From Stappia sp. BW2 (lineage in GTDB: Bacteria > Pseudomonadota > Alphaproteobacteria > Rhizobiales > Stappiaceae), in assembly GCF_008107695.1 (NCBI RefSeq), contig NZ_VIRG01000070.1:1302001-1366000 (forward strand): 64,000 nt of DNA, in the 5' to 3' direction. The notes under the pieces are model-generated. The model saw only the letters and a program-made list of their open reading frames with translations. It was not told the origin of the DNA and searched no databases. The position numbers were made by a program, and so were the translations under genes. Positions 1 through 7,793 of this stretch are shown in pieces; the first letter of the stretch is position 1; each line of letters opens with the position of its first letter.

Positions 1-212
1 ACCGCCAAACGCATATCAAACCTGACGAACGGACAGGTTTCAACGGTGTGCCTCATGGAAGGGCGCGACGATCAACCGGAGGCGGCTGCGCGATGAGAGA
101 TTGTCAAAGCTCGTTCGGCTTTATTGCCATCAAGGCCTCACCGCTGTTGAGGGAACTTCTTCAACGACTTTCAACACAACTCAATGAACTGATAGGTCTA
201 GGCGAAGACCAG

Positions 213-890
213 TTAGTCTGGGTAGTGCTTGTGACTTATGGCTCTGCGTTTGCCGAGAAGTTTGGCTTTTCGGTTGTCGATCGCTTCGGAGTAGGCGCGT
301 GCATAAGACATGAATTTATTGAACTTTTCAATTTTCATTTCGAAAAACGTACGGCGCTTTTCTGTAATAAAAATCGTTCCGATGTTTTCAAGTTCAAATA
401 TCAGATCTGCGTAAGCGCCCATGAAGTCGGAGTATTTTTCAAGTTCAATTCTTGCATCGCCATGGATGTCAGCTTTCATGGCATTTTTGTTATCTACAAA
501 AGCTTCTCTAAATTTTTCGCAGTGGTTCTCGATGACAACCCCTGTAGGGTCACCGAGACTATATTCGATGTTTCTTGCATGGTTTACAGAGGTGGAAATG
601 CAACTGGATATGTTATCGAGCTTACCAATTCGGTCAGTGTAAATTTCAAGGTCCTGAAGTTCTGTCTGTTTTCGTGTGTGAGCGCTTTGTTGTGCTGTCA
701 AACTCACCGCGTAAATCGTCACGCTGAAGCCACCAATTGTGACGAGCAATGTCAGCCAACCAGCCAAAGCCGTCGCGCTCGGGCCAAGAAACATGTCTTG
801 CGCAGACAGGATTTTGGACGCCGCGATAATAATTATTCCGCAACAAGCCACATAAACTACCGGCAATACCCAAGATCTGTCTTCCTTCAT
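213..890 (-). CDS. Two-TM membrane protein, paralogue of the neighbouring gene (function unknown)
   Basis: Protein of 225 residues with two hydrophobic segments near the N-terminus (about 8-27 and 39-63) and a long charged, probably helical cytoplasmic tail. It shares its opening (MKEDxSWVLP), the segment LGPxATAxAGWLTLxVT and the following Q-rich linker with the gene at 969-1652, so the two are tandem duplicates; the tails have diverged. The ATG at 890 is preceded by GGGGGACTG, the same ribosome-binding sequence as in the paralogue. GC content is clearly lower than in the phage structural genes. No known family is recognised. Small two-TM proteins at prophage ends are often superinfection-exclusion or immunity factors, but nothing in the sequence proves that here. 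Confidence 0.75.
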   Translation of the reverse strand: MKEDRSWVLPVVYVACCGIIIIAASKILSAQDMFLGPSATALAGWLTLLVTIGGFSVTIYAVSLTAQQSAHTRKQTELQDLEIYTDRIGKLDNISSCISTSVNHARNIEYSLGDPTGVVIENHCEKFREAFVDNKNAMKADIHGDARIELEKYSDFMGAYADLIFELENIGTIFITEKRRTFFEMKIEKFNKFMSYARAYSEAIDNRKAKLLGKRRAISHKHYPD

Positions 891-966
891 TCAGTCCCCC
901 AATCGAGTTGTTCTCTTCCGACGGTTCATAACACAGCCCAATTAAACCTTGGAGTTGCAGTGAGCC
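891..966. repeat. Duplicated upstream block, copy A
   Basis: This intergenic block resembles the one at 1653-1729. Both begin at the gene start with CAGTCCCCCAA (reading the plus strand), then share TCATA(A/G)CACAGC and TTGGAGTTGCA in the same order. In copy B the last element is the ribosome-binding region of the rightward gene at 1724 (ATGAGC); in copy A the matching position reads TGAGCC without an ATG, so it is a start-site remnant. The duplication therefore covered the membrane protein gene plus its divergent control region. Confidence 0.7.
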
Positions 967-968
967 TT

Positions 969-1652
969 TTAGCGACGGGAATACTGGGAAAGAAGATTAT
1001 CTCTTTCTGCTCGAAGTTGTTGTTCTCGCTTTTGCAGGTAATCAACGTAAGCTGTCTGTTCTTTGAAAAACGTCTGACATTTCTTTTCGATGAACAGAGC
1101 AATTTGCCTGCGTGTTCGGTCGTCTCCGTCCCATCTGACAGGAGTTATCGAGAGCATCACGGATTGAAGCGAATTCAAATATTTGTTGCCACTATTAATG
1201 TCCGGCGCCGTATCGTTGTGATCGTCATCGTTGTGGTGTTTTTGGATTACTTTGAACTTTTCAAGCAACCTTTCTGCCGTCGTTCTAGCGAGGTTTCCGT
1301 TGTCGATAAGCAAGTATTCGTCGCAGGCGATTTCATGGATGTCATCGAAGAGGGTGAATGCGACGTTTTGAAGTTCGGAAATGCGTTCAATTCGTTCTTT
1401 GTACAGCCCCATATCCTGAAAATCGATTTGCTTGTTTGCGGCAAGAACCTGACGCGATGTCATGCTGACTATGTAGATAGTGACGCCAAAACCTGCGGCA
1501 GTAACGATAAGTGTCAGCCACCCCGCGACGGCCGTCGCTTTAGGGCCAAGCAACAAATCTTGCTTCGACAACATCGCAAAAATCGCCACGACAACAACCA
1601 GACCGAACGTGACAAACGCCGCCGGCAAAACCCACGATTTGTCTTCTTTCAT
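969..1652 (-). CDS. Two-TM membrane protein, second tandem paralogue (function unknown)
   Basis: Protein of 227 residues starting at the ATG at 1652, chosen because MKEDKSWVLP and the upstream GGGGGACTGG match the start region of the paralogue at 213-890; an in-frame ATG at 1691 would add 13 unrelated residues. Two hydrophobic helices (about 8-28 and 38-62) are followed by a charged region with coiled-coil character and an Asp/His-rich stretch (HHNDDDHND, about 142-150). The C-terminal tail is unlike that of the paralogue, so sensing or partner specificity may differ. The 5' intergenic region is also duplicated. Function is not recognised; an immunity or exclusion role is inference only. Confidence 0.75.
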   Translation of the reverse strand: MKEDKSWVLPAAFVTFGLVVVVAIFAMLSKQDLLLGPKATAVAGWLTLIVTAAGFGVTIYIVSMTSRQVLAANKQIDFQDMGLYKERIERISELQNVAFTLFDDIHEIACDEYLLIDNGNLARTTAERLLEKFKVIQKHHNDDDHNDTAPDINSGNKYLNSLQSVMLSITPVRWDGDDRTRRQIALFIEKKCQTFFKEQTAYVDYLQKREQQLRAERDNLLSQYSRR

Positions 1653-1729
1653 CCAGTCCCCCAAATGGTTGGTTTTACTCCAAAGCGTCATAGCACAGCT
1701 GCTTCGAACGTTGGAGTTGCATCATGAGC
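1653..1729. repeat. Duplicated upstream block, copy B (divergent control region)
   Basis: Second copy of the block at 891-966. It separates the minus-strand membrane protein gene (start 1652) from the plus-strand gene (start 1724) and presumably holds both promoters. GGAG at about 1712 serves the ATG at 1724. Confidence 0.65.
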
Positions 1730-2047
1730 AACCAGAAACTGGCACCTGTCGAGTGCTGGCAGATCGCGACCGTGCCCGTTCTCGGCCAGAAATCCCGGTT
1801 GCGGCACCTGGCCGAAACCCAAGACCAACGCCTGGTCGTGATCGAGACCAATGCCTCGAGCGACGAGCCGAAAGTGCTGCAACAGCCGTTCAGCCTGGCC
1901 GAAGCGCTGGACCACGCCGAGCACATCCTGGCGGGATCCGCCCGGCACATCACCCATCAGTCGACTCCCATGGTTCTGGCCGGCGCTCTGCTGGCCATGG
2001 CCGCGGTGCTGTCGAAAGCACATGAGCCGGTAAAGCCCGGTTCCTGA
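1724..2047 (+). CDS. Small hypothetical protein
   Basis: Protein of 107 residues, start ATG at 1724 with GGAG about 9 bases upstream. It has an Ala/Leu-rich hydrophobic stretch near the C-terminus (about 82-97, MVLAGALLAMAAVLSK) that could be a membrane segment or an amphipathic helix. No family is recognised. It is the first rightward gene before the replication module and is divergent from the paired membrane proteins; an early phage gene is a reasonable inference. Confidence 0.6.
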   Translation: MSNQKLAPVECWQIATVPVLGQKSRLRHLAETQDQRLVVIETNASSDEPKVLQQPFSLAEALDHAEHILAGSARHITHQSTPMVLAGALLAMAAVLSKAHEPVKPGS

Positions 2048-2064
2048 GTTTTGTTCCCTCGCGT

Positions 2065-2095
2065 ATCGGCCGGCAGGTTCTGCGTCCGGCCGGAT
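2065..2095 (+). terminator. Possible hairpin terminator
   Basis: Inverted repeat CGGCCGG (2067-2073) and CCGGCCG (2086-2092), followed by a short T-run about 10 bases later (2102-2106). It lies between the small gene ending at 2047 and the HTH gene starting at 2126. The T-run is distant, so termination is uncertain. Confidence 0.35.
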
Positions 2096-2125
2096 GAGTG
2101 ATTTTTACCGGTACCGGAGGCGGCC

Positions 2126-2635
2126 ATGGCCAACACTCAACGACCTGACCAGGCGGCAAAACTGCAGCGCCTGGAAAAGAAGCGGCTTCGGCTGGGCGTG
2201 TCACTCGACGAGCTGGCTGCGCTTTCAGGTGTTCCCGCGCGCAAGATCTATCGCATACGGCGAGACCGGCGCGGTTTCGACAGTGACATCCGCAAGCTGA
2301 CCTTTGCCCTGCGCGCGGTCGAGCGGGAGGAACCCATGGAAAGGGCGTCCTTCGGTGTGCGGGCCAGCGGCCTGGAGGCTGCGGCGCGGATGGCGTTCCA
2401 GGGGTTCCTGGCCGCGGTGAGCGGACGGCTTCCCGAAAAGTATGAACGCAAGGCCGCGCTCTACTTGCTGGTGACCGGGGCCAATGTGCCGAGCGCGACG
2501 GCCGGGCGCGTTTACGGCTGCACCAAGCAATATGTTTCCAAGGCCGTGCGCCAGGTGGAGGACCTGCGCGAGGACCCGGAGCTCGGCGGCGCGTTTCGCG
2601 ACCTGGAGGCGATGTTGCTGGAAAGGGCCGGCTGA
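2126..2635 (+). CDS. Phage regulator with two helix-turn-helix regions
   Basis: Protein of 169 residues. Residues about 20-60 look like an XRE-type HTH (LGVSLDELAALSGVP, then KIYRIRRDRRG). Residues about 120-160 form a second HTH-like unit (SATAGRVYGCTKQYVSKAVRQVEDLRED) of the kind found in DnaA-C-like or recombinase-like domains of alphaproteobacterial phages. The strong ribosome site GGAGG lies just before the ATG. The stop overlaps the primase start by one base (TGATG), so the two are translationally coupled. Likely a DNA-binding control or replication-initiation factor; it is a candidate to bind the TGTCTAA repeats at 6621-6849, which is inference. Confidence 0.7.
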   Translation: MANTQRPDQAAKLQRLEKKRLRLGVSLDELAALSGVPARKIYRIRRDRRGFDSDIRKLTFALRAVEREEPMERASFGVRASGLEAAARMAFQGFLAAVSGRLPEKYERKAALYLLVTGANVPSATAGRVYGCTKQYVSKAVRQVEDLREDPELGGAFRDLEAMLLERAG

Positions 2636-3777
2636 TGTCGCGCTTTTCCGTCGCCAAGGCCCATGTGCTGGACCATCTGGAAACCCTGATCCCCGAGTTG
2701 TTCGGCGGCAATGCGGATCCGCGTCATCACCGGCGCGGGCGCTCCTGGAATATTGCCTGGCCGTGGCGGACCTGGTCGAAGCCGGACCAGACCATTATCT
2801 GGTTGGATGGTGCGCGTCGAGGCGGCTGGTGCGATTTCGTTTCCGGTGAGCGGGGCGATGCGATCGACCTGGTCGCGGTCGGCCTGCAGGGGGCCGTTAC
2901 CGACGAAACGCGATTGCATGCCGTAGCCTGGATCGAGGACCGGTTCGGGATCCGTGCCATGTCGCCGGCACGTCGCCGGCAGATTGAAGCCGAGGCGGAA
3001 GCCAAGCGCAAGGCTATGGAGGCCGAGGCGGCACGGGCACTGAAGGCCTCGCGCGACCGGGCCCGCAAGTTCTTCTTTTCCTGCGCGCCGGAGATCCTGG
3101 GAACGCAGATCGACACATATTTCCGGGTGAAGCGCGGGCTGGACCTGCGCGGTGTGCCGAACCTGGCGCCGGCGTTCCGGTTTCACCCGGCGTGCGAATA
3201 TTGGCTGGGGGCCCCGCGCGATGCGGAGGGCAAGAAGCTGGACCGGGGGCCGGTCTTTCCGGCGCTGATTTCCGCCATGGTCGACAAGGACGGCCGCCTG
3301 GGGGCCTGCCATTACACCTTCCTGCGGCCGGACGGCACCGACAAGGCCGAGGCGATCCCGTTCGGCAAGGACGAGCCGAAGGCCAAGATGATGTTTCCCG
3401 ATACGTCCGGACTGATGATCCGGACGACATACGGGCCGAGCGGGCTGAACATGGAGAAGGCGGCCGACGCGGGGATCCGCGGCATCGCCAGCGCGGCCGA
3501 GGGCATCGAGGATGCGATCTCGGCCGGATATGCAGATCCGGAGCTGCGCTCCAATGCAGCCGGTTCGCTGCCGAATTTCCTGACCGCTTACGACCATGCC
3601 TGCGTGAGCTCCTGGATCCTGTTCCAGGACGGCGACTGGACCAACCCGCAGGCGCTTTCGACGTTCCGGCGGGCCGAGCGGCGGTTCCGATCATTTCGAA
3701 AGCCGGTCGAGACAATCACCATGCCCCGCGCCTGGGGCAAGGACGTTAACGACGCCCTGAGGGGCGGGGAAGGGTGA
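2635..3777 (+). CDS. Toprim-domain phage primase-like protein
   Basis: Protein of 380 residues. The N-terminal part has a small fold with W, C and G residues (WLDGARRGGWCDFVSGERGDAIDL) resembling the region before Toprim in phage primases. A charged helix follows (about 108-140), then a Toprim-like half with AEGIEDAISAG at about 286-296, which matches the acidic Toprim motif, and later acidic residues near KDVNDALRG at the C-terminus. It would make RNA primers for phage DNA replication together with the ATPase encoded at 4545. The start overlaps the preceding stop by one base. The family is recognised with fair confidence (Toprim/DUF7146-type); activity is inferred. Confidence 0.75.
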   Translation: MSRFSVAKAHVLDHLETLIPELFGGNADPRHHRRGRSWNIAWPWRTWSKPDQTIIWLDGARRGGWCDFVSGERGDAIDLVAVGLQGAVTDETRLHAVAWIEDRFGIRAMSPARRRQIEAEAEAKRKAMEAEAARALKASRDRARKFFFSCAPEILGTQIDTYFRVKRGLDLRGVPNLAPAFRFHPACEYWLGAPRDAEGKKLDRGPVFPALISAMVDKDGRLGACHYTFLRPDGTDKAEAIPFGKDEPKAKMMFPDTSGLMIRTTYGPSGLNMEKAADAGIRGIASAAEGIEDAISAGYADPELRSNAAGSLPNFLTAYDHACVSSWILFQDGDWTNPQALSTFRRAERRFRSFRKPVETITMPRAWGKDVNDALRGGEG

Positions 3778-3779
3778 AG

Positions 3780-4493
3780 ATGAACATTCTCGAAATCCAT
3801 TGCGAGAGCTATGCAACCCGGGTCGCCTATGCGGCGGCACATCAGCTCTACAACCTGCTGATCGTTCCGCTCGATGCTGACGACGAAGATTTCCATCCGC
3901 GGGAATTTCTACCGATCGAGGATCCCGGCGAACTCGAGGGCTGTATCCAGGGCATGGGCGGTTATGTCTGTTTCAAAGGCTGCGAGACCGGGGAGCGCCT
4001 GTATCGCTGGCTGATGGGGCAGCGGCTGTTCGGGAAAAGCTGGGAGACGCTCGACCAGGAGCTCGTCCTGACCTTCGAAACTTTCGTCCAGGTCTGCTCG
4101 TCGACCTACACCAAACTGCATTGCCGGCAGATAGAGGCCGAGCGGCGCGACCAGGTTGCGCAGGCGGCGAAACCGCTGCCGATCGAAGACACGATCTTCG
4201 AGCCGATCGGTTCCATGAGCGAGTTGTTGCCCCATGCCGTCGAGGCCTCCAAGGCCATCGCCGACTATCAGCGTGCGACAGCAGAAGCCGCTGCAGCCGA
4301 GCAGAACGAAAACCAGGCCAACGAGCCGGGCGGTGCGCTTTCCCTGGGAGAGAACGTCCATTCGGCATCGGCCGGTCAGTCGGGTGTGCCTGAGACGGGC
4401 AGGGAGCCTGCCCAGGAGCCCGATTTGCCGCCGGCACCGAAAACGCCGGCGCAGCGCAAGGGCCGCTCCAGCACCGCAAAACGTCAAAAATAA
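3780..4493 (+). CDS. Hypothetical phage protein of the replication module
   Basis: About 237 residues from the ATG at 3780, which has GGGGAAGGG at a good distance upstream; a GTG at 3774 overlapping the primase stop is the alternative. The N-terminal 150 residues look folded and contain several Cys and Trp residues; the C-terminal 90 residues are Ala/Glu/Pro/Lys-rich and probably disordered, ending in a basic tail (KGRSSTAKRQK). No family is recognised. The place between primase and ATPase suggests an accessory replication role. Confidence 0.65.
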   Translation: MNILEIHCESYATRVAYAAAHQLYNLLIVPLDADDEDFHPREFLPIEDPGELEGCIQGMGGYVCFKGCETGERLYRWLMGQRLFGKSWETLDQELVLTFETFVQVCSSTYTKLHCRQIEAERRDQVAQAAKPLPIEDTIFEPIGSMSELLPHAVEASKAIADYQRATAEAAAAEQNENQANEPGGALSLGENVHSASAGQSGVPETGREPAQEPDLPPAPKTPAQRKGRSSTAKRQK

Positions 4494-4544
4494 CGCCGTT
4501 TGGCGGGCAAAGTGTCATGACAAACGACAACCAAACGGGCGGAA

Positions 4545-6434
4545 ATGAGCGGTTCTGAACCACAAGACGGAAGTTTTCCACAGGAAAGAGGCAAACGGCG
4601 TGTTGCGGCGATTACCGGCGCGGCACGGGCCAAGCTGGAAATGGCCGAACATCGCTCGGCCGAGAACAGATGGCCGATACCCGGCATGCCGCTCGACGGC
4701 ATCGAACCCGGGCAGTGGCTCGAGCAGGGCGACGTCGATGAGACCGGCTGCCTGCCGGAGGACTGCCCGGTGCGGCCGCTCGGTTATGACGGTGAGCTCT
4801 ATTATTTCGTCGATACCAAGGGGCAGGTGTTCTGCACCGGCGACAAGGCCATGGGCGTGGAGCGGATCCAGAAGCTGTTCTCCCGCCACGAAAACTTTCT
4901 GTGCTGGGCCTGGCCGTCTTACGATCGCAAAGGCAAACGCGTGATCGGCTTCAAGGCTGAGCTCGTCCGGCGGGATCTTTATGCCGCTGCCCATGCGCGC
5001 GGACCGTGGAGCCCGACGGAACTTGTGCGCGGCCGTGGTGCCTGGATCGCCAGTGACGGCAAGCTCGTCCTTCATTGCGGCGAATATCTCTGGATCGATG
5101 GCAAGCTGGCCGACACGGGCGAAGTGGGGGCGCATTTCTATGTGCGCCGGCCTGCCGGCATCGTGCCCTGGCCGGCGGCCGTGCCGCATGACGACAATCC
5201 GGCGATGGAGCTCTACCGGCTGTTCCGCACCTGGAACATGGGCCGCGGCCAGACCGACGCCATGCTGCTGATGGGCTGGATCGGCGTTGCCATGCTGGGC
5301 GCGGCGCTCGACTGGCGGCCGTCTGCCTTCATCGTGGGCGAGGCCGGTACCGGCAAATCCGAATTGATCAAGCTGCTGAAGACAGTCCTCGGCCGGGGGA
5401 TGGTCTCGACCACCAACGCCACGGAGGCCGGTCTCTATCAACATGTCGGGCACGATAGTTTGCCGATCTGGATCGACGAGCTCGAGGGCGACGACAACAT
5501 CGAGCAGGCCAAGAAGGTTCTGAAGATGGCACGCGATGCCGCGTCCGGATCGGTCCGGATCCGTGGCGGCCAGGACCACAAGGGCGTCGAGTTTCAGGCG
5601 CGATCGGCCTTCGGCTTTTCCGCCATCAACCCGCCGCCGATCCCGCCGGCAAACCTGACGCGCCTGGCGATCATCCAGCTCGACGCTCTGAAAACGCTCG
5701 ACGGCATCGTGCCGAAGCTCGCGGATCCGGAGACGACAGGTGCCAGGCTGTTGCGACGCCTGGTCGACCAGTGGCAGGACCTGCCACGGATCCTTGAGGC
5801 CTATCGGACGGTGTTGCGCGAGGCCGGACATGACAGCCGCGGCCAGAACACTTTCGGGACGTTCCTGGCCTGCGCGCATCTTCTCCTGGGAGACGAGGGC
5901 CTGGAGGCTTGCGGTCTGCCGGCATACGAGAACCTGGAAGCCTGGGGGGCTGCGCTTGCGGCTGATGCCGTGCCGGAGCTGCAGGACAAGGAGCCGAGCT
6001 GGCAGGAGTGCCTGCGCTTCATCATGTCCTCGCCCATTGACAATTACAGCCACGGTTCCCGCCAGACGGTGGCGCAGGTCCTCGAGGACCTGAAGCTGAA
6101 GGAGATCGAGGAGGGCGTGGCGCGATCGCGCCTGGCGCTTGCGGATCTCGGCCTGGTTCCGACACAACACGTCGACGACGGCTACGCCCTGGCGATCCCC
6201 AACAAGAGCCGGACGATCGGCAGGATGCTGGCGGACACGCCTTATGGCGATCGTGGCGGCTCCGGATCGTGGTCCTGGGCGTTGCGGCGCGGGCCGCCGC
6301 ACATCGTGCACAAGGGCATCAAGAAGAAAGACAAGGACGGCGGCGAGAAGCTGGACAACCGCTACACGGTGGCCGGTCAACAGCAGCGTTGCACCTTTAT
6401 CTCCCTGCAAAACCTCATGAAATTCGAAGGCTAA
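4545..6434 (+). CDS. Phage replicative ATPase/helicase-like protein
   Basis: Protein of 629 residues with Walker A GEAGTGKS at 265-272 and Walker B-like IWIDE ending at D311-E312. The layout (about 260 N-terminal residues, one ATPase core, Arg-rich C-terminal region) fits superfamily 3/D5-like or DUF927-like phage helicases. It is the last gene of the replication module and is directly followed by the repeat array at 6621-6849, so it may act there as the helicase loader or helicase. The N-terminal part probably provides a primase-like or DNA-binding function, but no motif proves it. Confidence 0.75.
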   Translation: MSGSEPQDGSFPQERGKRRVAAITGAARAKLEMAEHRSAENRWPIPGMPLDGIEPGQWLEQGDVDETGCLPEDCPVRPLGYDGELYYFVDTKGQVFCTGDKAMGVERIQKLFSRHENFLCWAWPSYDRKGKRVIGFKAELVRRDLYAAAHARGPWSPTELVRGRGAWIASDGKLVLHCGEYLWIDGKLADTGEVGAHFYVRRPAGIVPWPAAVPHDDNPAMELYRLFRTWNMGRGQTDAMLLMGWIGVAMLGAALDWRPSAFIVGEAGTGKSELIKLLKTVLGRGMVSTTNATEAGLYQHVGHDSLPIWIDELEGDDNIEQAKKVLKMARDAASGSVRIRGGQDHKGVEFQARSAFGFSAINPPPIPPANLTRLAIIQLDALKTLDGIVPKLADPETTGARLLRRLVDQWQDLPRILEAYRTVLREAGHDSRGQNTFGTFLACAHLLLGDEGLEACGLPAYENLEAWGAALAADAVPELQDKEPSWQECLRFIMSSPIDNYSHGSRQTVAQVLEDLKLKEIEEGVARSRLALADLGLVPTQHVDDGYALAIPNKSRTIGRMLADTPYGDRGGSGSWSWALRRGPPHIVHKGIKKKDKDGGEKLDNRYTVAGQQQRCTFISLQNLMKFEG

Positions 6435-6894
6435 CCATGACCAGAACCCGGTTCAGACCGGGCGGCTGAGCACCGCCCGATGCCTCCTCGTCGCCGCCGA
6501 AACCCGGGAAATCGAGAACCCCGACCCTTTGCCCTGCAGGGAACAGACCGGTTGACCGGCCTGATGGCAGCTTATCGTCCTCAAACAGCGGCAGGGCAAG
6601 ACACTTGGAAGACAGGAAACTGTCTAAAGTGTCTAACAGGTGTCTAGAGCTAAGTGTCTGACATGATTGCCAGAATTACCCCATTAGACAGATTAGACAG
6701 TTTAGACAGCAATGAGCCTCATATGTGGGCGCACCTGCGTACATACATGAGATTGTGTGTGTCTAATGTGTCTAATCTGTCTAGTTGTATATATGTAACT
6801 GATTTCATTGGTAATTTCGTTAGACACTTCTCTAGACAGTCCTTAGACAGTTGCGCCGGCCGCTCGGTAGTTAAATATTCGAGGAGCGGTTTCG
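6435..6894. other. Intergenic region with iteron-like array; candidate phage origin
   Basis: No credible gene lies in these 460 bases. The left third (6435-6600) is GC-rich and featureless to the eye. From 6600 on, the DNA becomes AT-rich and carries the TGTCTA(A/G) repeats annotated separately, with AT-rich tracts between clusters (about 6785-6820 and 6868-6880). A repeat array beside replication genes and an AT-rich segment is the usual make-up of an iteron origin. Confidence 0.6.
6621..6849. repeat. Thirteen TGTCTA(A/G) heptamers in four clusters of alternating orientation
   Basis: Forward copies start at 6621, 6630, 6641 and (TGTCTGA) 6655. Reverse copies (TTAGACA) start at 6684, 6693 and 6702. 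Forward copies start again at 6760, 6769 and 6778. Reverse copies start at 6820, 6832 (CTAGACA) and 6843. Spacing inside the two central clusters is exactly 9 bases, and 9 to 14 bases elsewhere. Clusters 1 and 2, and 3 and 4, are mirror images and could form stem-loops. Such order points to cooperative binding by a phage protein, either replication initiator or regulator. The short open frame 6654-6902 merely reads through the repeats. Confidence 0.85.
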
Positions 6895-7449
6895 ATGGCT
6901 GATGGCGACCTGTTTGACGACAACGAATACGGGGTCGACCCGTTCGCCGATGCGGGCGAGGCGCTGGAGCGTCATCGGCCGGACGAGGGCGAGATCAACG
7001 GCAAGCGGCGACCTGGGCGGCCGAAAGGCGCGATGAACCGCAAGACCAAGGATTTCGAGCGGTTCTACCAGGCGCAGGGCTTCCGGGATCCGCTGGCGGC
7101 GATGGCGCAGTTCCTCACGGCAGATCCTGTCGCGCTCCAGGCGTGGTTCGAGGATCACGATCGGGCGAAGGTGGCGGTCGGGAAGAAGATCATGACCGCG
7201 ATGCCGAGCCTGATGGACATCATCAAGGAACAGCATGCGGTGGCGAGTGTCCTGGCTCCGTATCTCCACGGCAAGAAGCCTGTTGAGGTCGCGATCATCG
7301 ACGAGCGGCTGCCGACGCTGATCGTCGACCTGGGCACGAACCAGCTCGAGGAGGGCGAAATCATCGCCGGCCGGAAGGCGTTGAGCCTGGGCTCGACGAT
7401 CACCACCGCACCTAATGAAATCAATGACTTGCAGGAGGACGAGGAATGA
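6895..7449 (+). CDS. Probable terminase small subunit
   Basis: Protein of 184 residues with an acidic N-terminus, a basic AT-hook-like linker (KRRPGRPKGAMNRKT, about 37-51) and a helical core. It is directly upstream of the terminase large subunit region and of a dyad-rich segment, the usual place for the DNA-recognising subunit. GAGGAG lies just upstream of the ATG at 6895. The stop overlaps the next ATG (ATGA at 7446). Sequence alone gives no strong family match, so the assignment is mostly by context, size and basic motif. Confidence 0.6.
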   Translation: MADGDLFDDNEYGVDPFADAGEALERHRPDEGEINGKRRPGRPKGAMNRKTKDFERFYQAQGFRDPLAAMAQFLTADPVALQAWFEDHDRAKVAVGKKIMTAMPSLMDIIKEQHAVASVLAPYLHGKKPVEVAIIDERLPTLIVDLGTNQLEEGEIIAGRKALSLGSTITTAPNEINDLQEDEE

Positions 7450-7793
7450 CCTCACATGGGCAAACCTCACATGAAACCCGCAAGGCATTGAATGCGCGTA
7501 TGTTTTCGGCGGTTGAGCAACCAATCGAAAATCAGTTGCTCCGAGGGGGATGCCCCCATTTTGCGACACGACCGATCCGGAATGCCGGCGACCTGGCCGG
7601 CCTGGCCCCGCGGCGTGGATCGATTGCCTGGGGGGCAGGAGCCGAGGGCTTCCCCCGAGGCGGGGGGCTGGGCACCCAAGAGGGGGAGCGCTCTCACACC
7701 GATCCCATTTTTTGCAAATGGCCTCACGGCACGGGATCTCGGGTCACCGGGAAATTTTCGGTTCGGCCCGGGGGTCGGGGGGCGAGGGGATGA
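7446..7793 (+). CDS. Possible 115-residue protein between terminase subunits
   Basis: This open frame starts in an ATGA overlap with the small-terminase stop and ends in an ATGA overlap with the large-terminase start, the typical signature of a coupled phage gene. Against it, the second half is low in complexity (Gly/Arg/Pro-rich) and all three forward frames stay open over about 7550-7790, as often happens in very GC-rich non-coding DNA. The segment also contains several inverted repeats, so it may instead be the packaging (cos/pac) site. No family is recognised. Confidence 0.35.
   Translation: MTSHGQTSHETRKALNARMFSAVEQPIENQLLRGGCPHFATRPIRNAGDLAGLAPRRGSIAWGAGAEGFPRGGGLGTQEGERSHTDPIFCKWPHGTGSRVTGKFSVRPGGRGARG
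7450..7790. other. Dyad-rich segment, candidate packaging site
   Basis: Two direct copies of CCTCACATG (7450-7458 and 7465-7473) are followed by GAGCAAC/GTTGCTC (7515-7521 and 7535-7541), GGGGG/CCCCC (7545-7549 and 7553-7557) and further G/C palindromes around 7650-7690. Terminase recognition sites often lie next to or inside terminase genes and contain such dyads. A short coding frame across it is annotated separately; both roles could hold. Confidence 0.35.

Noticed and set aside
48..1727. 559-codon open frame on the plus strand across both paralogous membrane protein genes
   Set aside because: It is codon-aligned antisense to both genes, so its lack of stops only reflects absence of TTA, CTA and TCA codons in them. 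Its product is Cys/Arg/His-rich and not protein-like, while the minus-strand genes have paired ribosome sites and shared TM segments.
6654..6902. 82-residue open frame in the repeat array
   Set aside because: It reads through the TGTCTAA repeats (giving LDSLDS and SNVSN patterns), has no ribosome site and overlaps the next start.
7550..7789. 80-residue N-terminal extension of the terminase large subunit
   Set aside because: The extension is Gly/Pro/Arg-rich and unlike terminases. The ATG at 7790 has a good ribosome site and ATGA coupling.
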